Shown here: positions 10,208 to 19,514 of the stretch, piece after piece
Layout of the letters: every line of letters starts with the position of its first letter
Numbering within the stretch: the stretch's first letter is position 1
DNA from: CBDCCV01 sp965215025
GTDB taxonomy: Bacteria; Bacteroidota; Rhodothermia; Rhodothermales; Salinibacteraceae
DNA: 64,000 bases
Reading direction: 5' to 3'
NCBI GenBank assembly: GCA_965215025.1
Contig: CBDCCV010000002.1
Location: forward strand, 1,116,001 to 1,180,000
Notes under the pieces: generated by a model
What the model was told of the DNA's origin: nothing
The model's input: the letters and a program-made list of their open reading frames with translations, nothing else
The model's database searches: none
Program-made: the position numbers and the translations under genes

Positions 10208-10335
10208 GAGCTTAAGCTCAGCCCTGCCGCGACGGCGTTCGATCCTCGTCATCCTAAGCGGAGCGAAGGATCTCTCCCGCTAAGGCTTTCGCCCCGTGAG
10301 ACAACGGGGAGGCACGCCGTGGCTTGAGCTTAAGC
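10208..10335. repeat. Intergenic repeat unit bounded by TGAGCTTAAGC and carrying a GTCATCCT-AAGGATC motif
   Basis: The 306-base spacer between alaS and the DsbA-like gene holds no gene. A palindromic GAGCTTAAGCTC (10208-10219) and a second TGAGCTTAAGC copy (10325-10335) bound it. Inside is CGTCATCCTAAGCGGAGCGA followed by AGGATCT (10247-10273), a sequence type found as a dispersed intergenic repeat in many bacteria. A CCCCGT-6-ACGGGG hairpin (10292-10309) follows. Confidence 0.55.
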
Positions 10336-10471
10336 AAAGTTTAGGAAGTCAACGCGCGCGCCGGCGCTCTGATTCTTCGTCGCTGGCGGCCGAACGAACA
10401 CCGCCCCGCTCACCGGGTTAGACGCGCGACCTTTGCTCACCGCCTTCTGCGCACGAACCGACTGCCCCCCG

Positions 10472-11452
10472 ATGACGCCGCCGCTCCGCACGCCTCTCCT
10501 TTTGGCCGCCCTTTTCCTCGCCGCCGCCTTCTTTGCCGGGTGCAGCCAGCAGGCTGACGGCCAGGACGCCGCCGCAACAGCAGCGGACACGACAGACGCG
10601 GACCGCGCCGCGCGCATCGCGGCCAACCTCAAGCACGAGCTGCCGCAGTTGCGCGGCACGGACTTGGAGATCGCCTCCATCGCGCCGAGCGACGTCGAAG
10701 GCCTCGACCGCGGCACCTTCACCGTGCAGGGGCGCACCTTTCCCTTCCTCGTCACTGAGGACGACACGCGCCTCTTCCTCCTCGCCGCCGACCCCATCGA
10801 CGTGAGCCGCACGCCCGACGAACTCGCCGCCGCCGAGGCCGAGGAAGAGGCCGCCGCGCAAGAGGAGGCCGAGGCGCGCGCCGCCCGCCTCGCCGAGGCC
10901 GTCGAGGGCGTCCCCATGCGCGGCAACCCGGACGCGCCCGTCACCATCGTCGAGTTCTCCGACTTCCAGTGCCCGTACTGCGAGCGCGCCGCCGGCACGA
11001 TGGAGACGCTGCTCGAAGCGCGCGGCGATGAGGTCCGCCTGGCCTACCTCCACTTCCCCTTGCCGAACCACCCGTGGGCGAAGCCCGCCGCCATCGCCGC
11101 CGAGTGCGCCGCCAAGCAGAGCGCGGACGCCTTCTGGGCGCTCCACGATGGCTACTTCGCCAACCAAAGCCAGATCACCACCGCAAACGTGATCGAAAAG
11201 AGCCGCAGCTTCCTCGAAGGCACCGGCGTGGACATGGACGAGTGGGCCGCGTGCGCGGACGACCCTTCCTCGGAGGCGTACCGCGCGGCGGCCGAGGAGG
11301 TGCAAGAGATGATGGCGCTCGGCCAGGAGCTGGGCGTGACGGGGACTCCGGCGTTTTTCGTGGACGGCACCTTCGCCAGCGGGGCGCTGCCGCTCGAGCG
11401 GTTCAACGCGCTCATCGAGGAGGCGCAGGCCGACCCCTCCGAGCAAGAGTAG
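10472..11452 (+). CDS. DsbA/BdbD-like thioredoxin-fold lipoprotein
   Basis: The 326-residue protein starts with a lipoprotein signal ending FFAGCS, so it should be lipid-anchored outside the inner membrane. After an N-terminal domain and an alanine/glutamate-rich, probably helical linker (about residues 115-145) comes a DsbA-type domain. It has FSDFQCPYCERAA, with a CPYC active site, and cis-proline motif GVTGTPAFFVDG. It probably oxidises or isomerises disulfides in exported proteins. The ATG at 10472 is chosen because it places the signal peptide at the N-terminus. A start 13 codons earlier is open but would precede the signal. Confidence 0.88.
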   Translation: MTPPLRTPLLLAALFLAAAFFAGCSQQADGQDAAATAADTTDADRAARIAANLKHELPQLRGTDLEIASIAPSDVEGLDRGTFTVQGRTFPFLVTEDDTRLFLLAADPIDVSRTPDELAAAEAEEEAAAQEEAEARAARLAEAVEGVPMRGNPDAPVTIVEFSDFQCPYCERAAGTMETLLEARGDEVRLAYLHFPLPNHPWAKPAAIAAECAAKQSADAFWALHDGYFANQSQITTANVIEKSRSFLEGTGVDMDEWAACADDPSSEAYRAAAEEVQEMMALGQELGVTGTPAFFVDGTFASGALPLERFNALIEEAQADPSEQE

Positions 11453-11470
11453 CTTTCATCCGGCTGCGCC

Positions 11471-11950
11471 TCATTCGGGAAAGACCTCGGCGAGGTCTAC
11501 CTCGATGCCCGTGGCCGGGTCGGCGAGCGTGCCGCGCGTGAACGTCTCGGGCCGCTCCGCTCCGGCAAAGACGGTGATCGTGCGGAGGGCCGGCTGCACG
11601 AGCCAGCAGGATTGCACGCCGGCATCGAGCATCGCGCGGATCTTGTCCACGAGGTCCTGCTGCGACTGCGAGGGGCTGATGATCTCCACAGCGATGAGCG
11701 GCGGCTCCGTCATACGGACCTTGTCGTTGAGCGGGTCAATCTCCATGTGCGGATACACGCAGATGTCCGGCGTACCGCGCCAGCCGTCCAGCTCGAGCGA
11801 AAGCTCTATAAAACTGGTGTACTCCGGCTCGTAGCGGAAAAACGCAACGCCCAGTCGAAGCTCTGTCCTGCTGTGGCTGATGCTCGGCACGGGCTTCCCT
11901 CGCTCCTCTTCATATTCGATCTCGTGCGCGTAGCGCGTCGTCGTTTCCAT
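11471..11950 (-). CDS. Uma2-family (DUF820) putative endonuclease, copy 1
   Basis: The 159-residue protein has the Uma2 pattern: ELSLELDGWRGTPDICVYP, then PPLIAVEIISPSQSQQDLVDK, then GVQSCWLVQPALRTITVF. The PD...E-x-I combination matches the predicted PD-(D/E)xK nuclease core of this family. Members are expanded in cyanobacteria and Bacteroidota, and their biological role is not established. AAAAAGGGGA precedes the ATG at 11948-11950 as a possible ribosome site. A paralogue with the same motifs is at 16153-16626. It converges with the DsbA-like gene (18-base gap). Confidence 0.8.
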   Translation of the reverse strand: METTTRYAHEIEYEEERGKPVPSISHSRTELRLGVAFFRYEPEYTSFIELSLELDGWRGTPDICVYPHMEIDPLNDKVRMTEPPLIAVEIISPSQSQQDLVDKIRAMLDAGVQSCWLVQPALRTITVFAGAERPETFTRGTLADPATGIEVDLAEVFPE

Positions 11951-12045
11951 GGCTGTCCCCTTTTTGCGAATGCCTGGCAAGGCTTCGGTCGTCGTTTGTA
12001 CGTGGCACCCCGCCCTTTTCTCCTGCGAAAAAGAAAACGCCGCAC

Positions 12046-12678
12046 CTACTTCTTTCGCTGATCGCTTGGCGTGCCGGGCGAGACGTACGGGTGGCCCTTG
12101 ACGAAAAAGCGCCACTGCTCCTCGACGCCCTTCGTCAGGCCGATGCGCGAGGACGTGGCGATCTCATGATCGCCAGGCGTCTCCGGCGCGGCGAAGTAGA
12201 GCGGCGGCCCGTCCAGCGGCGTGTTATGAAAATCCCCGCCGATGCCGAAGGCGAGCGTGAGCTTGCCAGGGCCGTTGGTGAGGTTGACGTCCTTCGTAAT
12301 GCCCGGCCGCAGCTCGCGCATGAGCGGCTTGCCTGCAAGCGGCTCCACGGCGCGGATAAGGACGGCGCCGCCGGTGCCCTCCGGCTCCGTCACCACGTTG
12401 AGGAGCCAGTAGCACCCGTAGATGAGGTACACATACGCCGTCCCCGGCTTCCCGAACAGCTCGACGCCGCGACCCTCCCGCTTGAGCCGCCTCGTCTCCT
12501 GGTCGAAGATCCCCCACCCGTGGAAGGCCCGGTCCTCCTGCGTGTATCCCTCCGTCTCCACGATCCGCCCCACGAGCGTCTCGCCCGACGGGTGCTCGCG
12601 CACGAGCCGCGCCCCGATGAGGGCGCGCGCCACGTCGAGCGTTGGCCGGGCGAAGTAGTCAGGCGGGAGCGGGATCAT
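12046..12678 (-). CDS. mpg: DNA-3-methyladenine glycosylase (AAG/MPG type)
   Basis: The 210-residue enzyme removes alkylated purines in base-excision repair. Family motifs visible are ALIGARLVRE, GRIVETEGYTQEDRAFHG (the Glu activates the attacking water), PGTAYVYLIYGCYWLLNVV, AVLIRAVEP and NGPGKLTLAFGI. Length is normal for the bacterial enzyme. Its ATG (12676-12678) follows within three bases of a long palindrome (12681-12756) whose pyrimidine-rich arm forms the leader, so there is no Shine-Dalgarno. Confidence 0.93.
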   Translation of the reverse strand: MIPLPPDYFARPTLDVARALIGARLVREHPSGETLVGRIVETEGYTQEDRAFHGWGIFDQETRRLKREGRGVELFGKPGTAYVYLIYGCYWLLNVVTEPEGTGGAVLIRAVEPLAGKPLMRELRPGITKDVNLTNGPGKLTLAFGIGGDFHNTPLDGPPLYFAAPETPGDHEIATSSRIGLTKGVEEQWRFFVKGHPYVSPGTPSDQRKK

Positions 12679-12680
12679 TC

Positions 12681-12756
12681 GGGTGTGGGGGTTTGGGAGT
12701 ATGGGAGAGTGCCTGATCTGTGCTTTTCCTCCATACCCCCGTTCCCCCGCCCGCGC
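12681..12756. repeat. Leader palindrome 2, abutting the mpg start
   Basis: The left arm GTGGGGGTTTGGGAGTATGG pairs imperfectly with the right arm (reverse complement GCGGGGGAACGGGGGTATGG) around GATCTGTGCTTTT. It occupies the whole spacer between the thiolase stop and the mpg start and ends three bases from the mpg ATG. Confidence 0.65.
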
Positions 12757-13947
12757 TCACACGCGCTCAACCGCCAGCGCCGTGCCGCCGCCCGTGCCGT
12801 GGCAGATGGAGGCCAGACCGAGCGTGCCGTCGCGCTGCCGGAGGGCGTGCAGGAGCGTCACGGTGATGCGCGCGCCTGAGCAGCCGATGGGGTGGCCCAA
12901 GGCGATGGCGCCGCCGTGCACGTTGAGCTTGTCGTAGTTCACGCCGAGCTGCTCGCGGAAGAGCACGCTGTTCACGGCGAAGGCCTCATTGTTCTCGAAG
13001 AGGTCGTAGTCGCCGATCTCGGTGCCCGTCTTCTCCAGGGCGCTCTTAAGCGCCGGGATGGGCGCCTCGGGGAAGCGGTACGGCTCGCCCGCCGCCCACG
13101 CGCTCCCGGTGATCTTGGCGAGCGGCTCCAGCCCGTGCGCCTCGACGGCCTCCTGGCTGGCGATGACCAAAGCGGCGGCCCCATCCGAAATCTGCGACGA
13201 GTTGCCGGCGGTGAGCTTGCCGTCTTCGCGGAAGGCCGTGCGCAGCTTCGCCAAGGACTCCGGCGTCGTGTCCGCGCGGATGCCCTCGTCGTTGCCGAGC
13301 GTCTTCGTCTCGCGGCGCTCGCGGTACTCCACGGGCACGATCTCGTCCGAGAAGTGGCACTTCTCGGTCGCCTCGGCGGCGCGCTCGTGCGAGAGGGCGG
13401 CCACCTCGTCCAACGCCTCGCGCGAGATGCCTTCTTCTTCGATGAGCTTTTCGGTCTGCTCGCCCATCGCGTCGCCTGAGAACGGATCGGAGAGGCCGTC
13501 GCGGAACATGAGGTCCGAGAACTGCTGTCCCGTGCCCGCGAGGAACTTGTAGCCCCAGCGCGCGCCCTTGTCGAGGTAGAAGCCCGTGCCGGACATCGAC
13601 TCCGTGCCGCCGGCGAGGACGAGATGCGCCTCGCCCGCCTTGATCATGGTCGCGGCGTGGATGATGCTCATCATCCCCGATGAGCACACCATGTCCACAG
13701 CGCAGCCGTCCACCGTGTTGGGAATGCCCGCTTGGATGGCCGCCTGCCGGGGCACGAGCTGCCCCTGGCCGCCGCGCAGGACGTTCCCAAAAACGTAGAA
13801 GTCGAGCGCGCCGCCTTCGACACCGGCCCGCTCCAGCGCCGCCTTCATCGCCGGTGCGGCCAGGTCTACGGGCGAGTGGTCCTTGAACGCGCCGCCAAAC
13901 CTTCCGATGGGCGTTCGGACGGCCGAGGCGATGAATACGTCTTTCAT
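12757..13947 (-). CDS. Acetyl-CoA C-acyltransferase (thiolase)
   Basis: The 396-residue cytosolic enzyme has the complete thiolase signature: nucleophilic Cys in DMVCSSGMMSI (about residue 88), NVHGGAIALGHPIGCSGARI with its catalytic His, and the C-terminal CHGTGGGTAL. It condenses two acetyl-CoA or cleaves 3-ketoacyl-CoA. Sequence alone does not separate the biosynthetic from the degradative type. An enoyl-CoA hydratase is encoded at 40387-41190, but there is no beta-oxidation operon here. It follows the DUF255 gene with a 25-base gap in the same direction. Confidence 0.92.
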   Translation of the reverse strand: MKDVFIASAVRTPIGRFGGAFKDHSPVDLAAPAMKAALERAGVEGGALDFYVFGNVLRGGQGQLVPRQAAIQAGIPNTVDGCAVDMVCSSGMMSIIHAATMIKAGEAHLVLAGGTESMSGTGFYLDKGARWGYKFLAGTGQQFSDLMFRDGLSDPFSGDAMGEQTEKLIEEEGISREALDEVAALSHERAAEATEKCHFSDEIVPVEYRERRETKTLGNDEGIRADTTPESLAKLRTAFREDGKLTAGNSSQISDGAAALVIASQEAVEAHGLEPLAKITGSAWAAGEPYRFPEAPIPALKSALEKTGTEIGDYDLFENNEAFAVNSVLFREQLGVNYDKLNVHGGAIALGHPIGCSGARITVTLLHALRQRDGTLGLASICHGTGGGTALAVERV

Positions 13948-13972
13948 AAGATGCGTCGTGGTCTGTTGATGG

Positions 13973-16078
13973 TTACTCAGCGCCTTCGAGCGCGGCGCGC
14001 AGTTCGCTGATCTCCGTTACCGGCGCGCGGCACTGATGGTTCTGACAGACGTACGCCGTGGCTTCTCCTTCGCGGGCGCGCTGCGCTGCAGTGAACGGCG
14101 CCAGCTTTGTGATGAGTGGCTCTTCCCTTTCGCCGTCGCCGTCCGGGCGCAGAAGCACGACGCTGCTGGGCAGATACGCCTCGCGGACGACGCGGAGCAT
14201 GGTTTGTGTGCCCTCCGCCCCCGGTGCTCCGGCGATGACGATCTCGCGCGCCGGCCCGAGGCCGAAGTCCAGCCCCATCAGGAGCGCCGTGAAGCCGGTG
14301 GGCTGCTGCCCGACTTGCGCAGAAGCGGCCTCGGCGATGCCGGTGGCTTGTTCTTCGAGGCCCGTGCGGCCCGTGAGGCGTGCCAGGCGCAGCAAAGCGA
14401 GCATCGCCAGCGAGTTGCCTGACGGGATGGCGCCATCGTAGAAGCCTTTCTGGCGGACGAGGAGCTGCTCGCCATCGTCGGCGGTGAGGAAGAAGCCGCC
14501 GCGCTCGGCGTCGTGGAAGTGCGCGGTCATCTCCTCGGCGAGGGCGAGGGCGGCCTCAAGCCATTTCTCGTCGAAGGTCGCCTCGTAGAGTTCGGAGAGG
14601 CCGTACGCCAGGAAAGCGCAATCGTCGAGGTGCGCGCGGATGCCAGCCTTCTCCTCGCCTTCGGCGTGGTAGCGGTGGAGCAGGCGGCCGTCGTCGTCGG
14701 CCATTTCTTCGAGCAGGAACGCGGCGGCGGTTTCGGCGGCCTCGGCGTAGCGCGCTTCGCCGAAGGCGCGGGCGGCTTTTGCGAGCGCGGCGATGAGGAG
14801 GCCGTTCCAGTCCGTGAGGATCTTGTCGTCGCGGAGCGGACGCTCGCGTTTTTCGCGGCGGGCGAAGAGCGCCTCGCGCGCGGCGCTCAGCTTCTCTTCC
14901 AGGGCGGCTTCGCTCAAGCCTTCGTCGGCGGCGATCTCGGCGATTGGCTCGCGGAGGTGAAGGATGTTCGCGCCCGTCTTCCGGCGCGTCGATTCTTCGA
15001 CGAAGTTGCCTTCTTTTTCAAGGCCGTACGCGCGGATGACGAGCGCGGCGAGGTTTTCGCTCAGGACGTCGCGGACTTCATCGGTGGTCCAGACGTAGAA
15101 GGTGCCTTCCTCGCCCTCCGAGTCGGCGTCCTCGGCAGAGTAGAAGCCGCCTTCCGGCGCCGTCAGGTCGCGCAGGACGTAGGCGAAAATTTCCTCGGCG
15201 GTGGCGCGGTAGCGGGGGTGGCCGGTAGCTTGGTAGGCTTCTACAAAAGTCCAGGCGAGCGTGGCCTGGTCGTAGAGCATCTTCTCGAAGTGCGGCAGGA
15301 GCCAGCGCGCGTCCGTGGAGTAGCGGTGGAAGCCGTAGCCGAGGTGGTCGAAAATCCCGCCGCGCCGCATGGCGTCGAGCGTTTGGGTGACCATGCCGAG
15401 CGCGCGCTCCTTGCCTGTGCGCCTCCAGTAGCGCAAAAGGAAGAGCAGGTTGTGCGGCGAGGGGAACTTGGGCGCCGCACCGAAGCCGCCGTGCGCCGCG
15501 TCGAAGCGCTGGGCGAGGGCGTCGTAGGCGGCGCGGAGCGTTTCTTCGCCGAGCGCACCGCCGGTCCCCTCTTGCGCGGCGGATGCTTTGAGCGCGCCCG
15601 TGAGGCTCTCGGCGGAGCGGAGGACGCGCTCGCGCTCCGTCCGCCACAGCTCGTGGATGCGCGGGACGAGGTCCGTCATGCCCATCCGCCCGAAGCGGCC
15701 GCTTTTGGGCACGTACGTCATGGCGTGGAACGGCTCTCTCTCGGGCGTGAGGAGGACGTTGAGCGGCCATCCGCCGTGGCCCGTCATCATCTGGCAAACC
15801 GTCATGTAGAGGTTGTCCACGTCGGGCCGCTCCTCGCGGTCCACCTTGACGGAGACGAAGGCCTCGTTCATAAGCCGGGCCACCTCCTCGTCCTCAAACG
15901 ACTCGTGCGCCATGACGTGGCACCAGTGGCACGTGGCGTAGCCGATGGAGAGGAAGACGGGCTTGTCCTCTCTTTTGGCTTTCTCGAAGGCCTCGTCGCC
16001 CCACGGGTACCAGTCCACGGGGTTCTGGGCGTGCTGGCGGAGGTACGGGCTGGGTTCTCGGGCGAGGCGGTTGGGCAT
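13973..16078 (-). CDS. YyaL/spermatogenesis-associated-20-like protein with thioredoxin domain (DUF255)
   Basis: The 701-residue protein opens NRLAREPSPYLRQHAQNPVDW. A thioredoxin-fold DUF255 domain with GYATCHWCHVMAHESFED (CHWC) follows, then a long alpha/alpha-barrel similar to N-acylglucosamine 2-epimerase or six-hairpin glycosidases (GGIFDHLGYGFHRYSTD, LPHFEKMLYDQA). This architecture is conserved from bacteria to mammals, but its reaction is not firmly known. No signal peptide, so probably cytosolic. It is followed by the thiolase in the same orientation, possibly co-transcribed. Confidence 0.92.
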   Translation of the reverse strand: MPNRLAREPSPYLRQHAQNPVDWYPWGDEAFEKAKREDKPVFLSIGYATCHWCHVMAHESFEDEEVARLMNEAFVSVKVDREERPDVDNLYMTVCQMMTGHGGWPLNVLLTPEREPFHAMTYVPKSGRFGRMGMTDLVPRIHELWRTERERVLRSAESLTGALKASAAQEGTGGALGEETLRAAYDALAQRFDAAHGGFGAAPKFPSPHNLLFLLRYWRRTGKERALGMVTQTLDAMRRGGIFDHLGYGFHRYSTDARWLLPHFEKMLYDQATLAWTFVEAYQATGHPRYRATAEEIFAYVLRDLTAPEGGFYSAEDADSEGEEGTFYVWTTDEVRDVLSENLAALVIRAYGLEKEGNFVEESTRRKTGANILHLREPIAEIAADEGLSEAALEEKLSAAREALFARREKRERPLRDDKILTDWNGLLIAALAKAARAFGEARYAEAAETAAAFLLEEMADDDGRLLHRYHAEGEEKAGIRAHLDDCAFLAYGLSELYEATFDEKWLEAALALAEEMTAHFHDAERGGFFLTADDGEQLLVRQKGFYDGAIPSGNSLAMLALLRLARLTGRTGLEEQATGIAEAASAQVGQQPTGFTALLMGLDFGLGPAREIVIAGAPGAEGTQTMLRVVREAYLPSSVVLLRPDGDGEREEPLITKLAPFTAAQRAREGEATAYVCQNHQCRAPVTEISELRAALEGAE

Positions 16079-16152
16079 GGCGCGGTAAGGCGGAGAAGAG
16101 GAAGCGCGCGTGCTTGTTTATATGCGGGTGACGGCGCTTTTGTGTCCCCTCG

Positions 16153-16626
16153 CTACGCCGTGGTGAAGACGTCTTCGAGCGCCACCTCGATCTCCGTCAC
16201 CGGATCGGCCACGGCGCCTTCGGTGATCGTCTTTTTCTCCATCCCTTCGGTGAAGACGGTTACCGTCTCGAGCGCCGGCTGCACGAGCCAGCACGACCGG
16301 ACGCCGTGCCCGAGCAACGCCTCGACCTTGTCCACGAGCGCCTGCGTGGGCTGCGTCGGGCTTTCGATCTCCACGGTCAAAAGCGGCGGCCGGGTCATGC
16401 GGATCTCCTCGCGGGCGAAGTCCACGTCCTCGCGCCGGTACACGCTCAGGTCGGGCGTGTAGCGGATGCCGTCCAGCTCCAGCGACAGCTCGCTAAAGAC
16501 GACGTACGGCGGCTCGTAACGCGCGAGTGCAAGGATGAGCTTTTTCTGGATCAAACTGTGAAACTTGCTCGGCATGGGCTTCCCGCGCTCCCGTTCGTAA
16601 TCGGTCAGGGCTTCTTGCGTCTGCAT
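16153..16626 (-). CDS. Uma2-family (DUF820) putative endonuclease, copy 2
   Basis: The 157-residue protein shares the family blocks of the copy at 11471-11950: ELSLELDGIRYTPDLSVYR, PPLLTVEIESPTQPTQALVDK and GVRSCWLVQPALETVTVF. The PD and VEIES residues form the predicted nuclease core. Start chosen at the ATG 16624-16626, where GGAGG lies eight bases upstream as a good ribosome site. A GTG one codon earlier is also open. Only 4.2 kb from its paralogue, suggesting local duplication or repeated capture. Function unknown. Confidence 0.8.
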   Translation of the reverse strand: MQTQEALTDYERERGKPMPSKFHSLIQKKLILALARYEPPYVVFSELSLELDGIRYTPDLSVYRREDVDFAREEIRMTRPPLLTVEIESPTQPTQALVDKVEALLGHGVRSCWLVQPALETVTVFTEGMEKKTITEGAVADPVTEIEVALEDVFTTA

Positions 16627-16731
16627 CACCGCTCCTCCGTTTTCATGCTTAGGATGGATCGCTGCCGGTTCTACGCCGCGCCGCGCCGCCCGGTCCGCGC
16701 CCCGTTCTCCTTTTGCCCGTTCCCTCCCCCC

Positions 16732-19353
16732 TCAAAGCGCTCCGCCTAAGAAGACGGCGTTGAGGAACAGCCCGTTCGTGCCGTACCAGAAGGCGCGGAA
16801 GTTGGGGTTGTCCATGAAAGCGATGATGCGCCCGCCGCCCTTCTCCTCGGTCACGAGGGCGGCGCTGCCGCGGGCCTGCTCGAGCATCTCCTCGGAGACG
16901 TAGCCCGAGAGGCGCGGCGCCTCGGCGTAGGTGGCCACGTTGGCGGCCGGCTCCTCCATCGGGTCGTAGAAGGTGGTGCCGCTGCGGAAAAAGGGCACCT
17001 CGGCGTCGTAGCCGTAGGCCAGTGGGTGCGAGGGGTCGAGCCGCGCGCGGAAGATGGAGCCGCCGATCTGCTGCGCGCCGTAGGCGTCTTCGAGGTCTTC
17101 GTACGGCAGGTCCTGAAAGAGCGAGTCGAGGTCCAGCTCGCGCTCTTCGAGGCCGAGCAGGTCGTTCTCGACGGCCCAAGGGGTGGCGCTGTCGAGGGTG
17201 ATGAGCGTGCCGCCCTCCTCGATCCAGCCTTCGAGCTTCTCCATCGGCAGGCCGCCGTAGCCCGAGCCGTAGCCCGTGCCGGCCATGACGATGACGTTGT
17301 AGCGGCCGAGGTCGCGCCGGTCCATCGCCTCGACGTCGAGGAGCGTGATGGGGATCCGGAAGCGCTCGGTCATCAGGTGCCACACCTCGCCGGCGTTGTA
17401 GGCCGAGGTGCCGTCGCCGGTGAGGAGCGCCACCTCGGGCTTCTCCAAGACGCGCGCGCCACGGCTGCCGAGATCCGGCCCGCCCGGCGTCAGGCCCGAC
17501 TCGACGGCGTAGAGGCGCACGTGGTCCCGCTCCGCCGCGCGCTCGGCGATGGCGCGCACGGAGTCCGCCGGCACGTCGCCGCCCGATGGCGCCCTGCCGC
17601 CTACGGGGATCACCACGGCGCCGCGCGGGAACGCGCGCCGCTCGCCGCCGACCTGCGCGGTGAACCCTTCCGTCATCAGGTGCGGCTCGACGCCGGCCTC
17701 CTGGAAGCGGTAGATGGCGCGCGGGCCGAAGTAGCTCCCCCACTCCATCACGTAGGCGTAGTCCGTCGGCCCGCCGATGATCTCGCCGCCGCTGAACGCG
17801 ACCGAGTCCACCTCGGCGCCGAGGTAACCCGCCGGGTCGCCCGTGATCTCCGCATAGTCGAGGTCGAAGGCCAAAGGCAGCGTCCACGCCGAGACGTCGT
17901 AGAAGAGCGAGTCGCCGAACTCCGTCGTGCGCTCCATCATGGCCTTGACGAGGCGGCCCTGCGTCTGATCCACGGGGACGACGTACGCCTGGCCCGCCTC
18001 GAAGTCCTCGCCGTTTTCGGCCTCGAACTCTTCGGCCAGCTCGTAGAGGCGGACGTTGTGGCGCTGGAGGATTTGGGCGAGCGCCTGCGCCTTGGTCCGG
18101 TCCCCGCCGGCGTGGCTGATCACGTAGGCCTTGACCTCGGCGTCCTCGGCGAAGTCCGTCGCGCCGGCGTAGAAGTCGCGCTGGTAGCTCAGGAGGTCTT
18201 CGCGCATTTCCGCTACGGCCCGGAGCGTGGAGAGCGACGTGGCGAACTGGTTCCGGACGGTGAAGGCGTAGTGAAGGTCGCCGCGGTTCGTCTCGCGCTT
18301 CAAAGCGCGCGAGGAGGCCTGCTCGAAGAGGATGCCCACGGCACCGTTGACGTCTGGGTACGTCGAGCCTTTGCCGTAGTAGAAGTCGTCGAAGCTCTCC
18401 TCGGTGTAGTAGAGCGAGCCGATCTCATCCAGGGCGCGGGCGTGGTAGGTGGCGATCTCGGCCGTTAGCTCCTGGTTTTCGTCGGGCGTGTTCGGGTTCG
18501 TGCGGCTCGGGATGCCGGGCTGGAAGAAGTACGTCGCGTTCGGCCCCATCTCGTGGAAGTCGGTGAGGACCTGCGGGTGCCAGCGCTGGAAGAGGTCCAC
18601 GCGGCCCTGGCTCTCGGGGTGCTGCGCCGGGAGCCAGTCGCGGTTGAGGTCGAAGAGGTAGTGGTTCGTGCGGCCGCCGGGCCAGGGCTGGTTGTGCTCG
18701 CGGTTCTGCGGGTCGGTGGTAGCAACTTCGCCGCGGTTGCCGTTGACCCAATCGGCAAAGCGGTCGCGCCCGTCCGGGTTGAACATCGGGTCGATGATGA
18801 CGACCTCGTTCTCCAAGATCTCGTCGATGGCCGGCCCCTGCCCGGCGGCGAGGTGGTAGAGCAAAAGGAGGGCCGCCTCCGTGCCGCTGGCCTCGTCGCC
18901 GTGGATGGAGTAGCCCATGAGGACGACGGCGGGCCGCTCGGCCAGATCGGCGTCGCTCACCTCGCCGGGGCTTTCGACGAGCTGCGCGTTGGCCTGGCGC
19001 ACCTCGTCGAGGCGCCCGATCCGCTCCGGCGCCGTCACGAAGGCGTGGATGAGCGGGCGTCCCTCGTACGTGCGCCCGTGGCTCTCCAAAACGACGCGGC
19101 CAGAGGCCTCGGCCACGGCCTCGAAGTAGTCCACCACCTGGCTCGGCCGCGTGTGCCGCGCGCCGATCTCGTGGCCGATGACGGCTTCGGGGCGCGGGAC
19201 GCTCTCGTCGTAGCCGGTGACGCCGTCGAGCGGCATCTCCAGTTCGGCCAGCGGGAGGTCTTGCGCCCAGAGCGGCGGCGCGGCGAGCGGCGGCGCGGCG
19301 AGCAGCAGAGCAAGGGCGAAGAGGAACGGACAGCGTAGCGGTGAAAGGTTCAT
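16732..19353 (-). CDS. Exported M14-family zinc carboxypeptidase
   Basis: The 873-residue protein has a signal peptide (MNLSPLRCPF..., ending PLWAQ). A peptidase M14 domain follows with SIHGDEASGTEA (zinc ligands in HGDE), the third-ligand region TDFHEMGPNATYFFQPG and a later catalytic Glu region ILFEQASSRA. The C-terminal half (about 500-873) includes a glutamine-amidotransferase-like beta-alpha segment (NVIVMAGTGYGSGYGG) often fused to M14 domains in Bacteroidota. Probably digests peptides in the periplasm or outside. The start at 19351-19353 puts the signal at the N-terminus. The frame is open further upstream only because it runs into the RepA remnant. Confidence 0.9.
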   Translation of the reverse strand: MNLSPLRCPFLFALALLLAAPPLAAPPLWAQDLPLAELEMPLDGVTGYDESVPRPEAVIGHEIGARHTRPSQVVDYFEAVAEASGRVVLESHGRTYEGRPLIHAFVTAPERIGRLDEVRQANAQLVESPGEVSDADLAERPAVVLMGYSIHGDEASGTEAALLLLYHLAAGQGPAIDEILENEVVIIDPMFNPDGRDRFADWVNGNRGEVATTDPQNREHNQPWPGGRTNHYLFDLNRDWLPAQHPESQGRVDLFQRWHPQVLTDFHEMGPNATYFFQPGIPSRTNPNTPDENQELTAEIATYHARALDEIGSLYYTEESFDDFYYGKGSTYPDVNGAVGILFEQASSRALKRETNRGDLHYAFTVRNQFATSLSTLRAVAEMREDLLSYQRDFYAGATDFAEDAEVKAYVISHAGGDRTKAQALAQILQRHNVRLYELAEEFEAENGEDFEAGQAYVVPVDQTQGRLVKAMMERTTEFGDSLFYDVSAWTLPLAFDLDYAEITGDPAGYLGAEVDSVAFSGGEIIGGPTDYAYVMEWGSYFGPRAIYRFQEAGVEPHLMTEGFTAQVGGERRAFPRGAVVIPVGGRAPSGGDVPADSVRAIAERAAERDHVRLYAVESGLTPGGPDLGSRGARVLEKPEVALLTGDGTSAYNAGEVWHLMTERFRIPITLLDVEAMDRRDLGRYNVIVMAGTGYGSGYGGLPMEKLEGWIEEGGTLITLDSATPWAVENDLLGLEERELDLDSLFQDLPYEDLEDAYGAQQIGGSIFRARLDPSHPLAYGYDAEVPFFRSGTTFYDPMEEPAANVATYAEAPRLSGYVSEEMLEQARGSAALVTEEKGGGRIIAFMDNPNFRAFWYGTNGLFLNAVFLGGAL

Positions 19354-19514
19354 CGGTAAAGGCAGATTCGGGAGACGAACGGGGAAGACAGGCGCGCCAA
19401 ACTCAAAGCGGCGGCCAAGCTGAGTATACGAAACGGAAGCGCTTTCTTCATCTTCGAGCGCGCAGAAGAGCGCCCCGCACGACGCGAGGCCACGCGGGGC
19501 GGTCCTTTCAGGCA

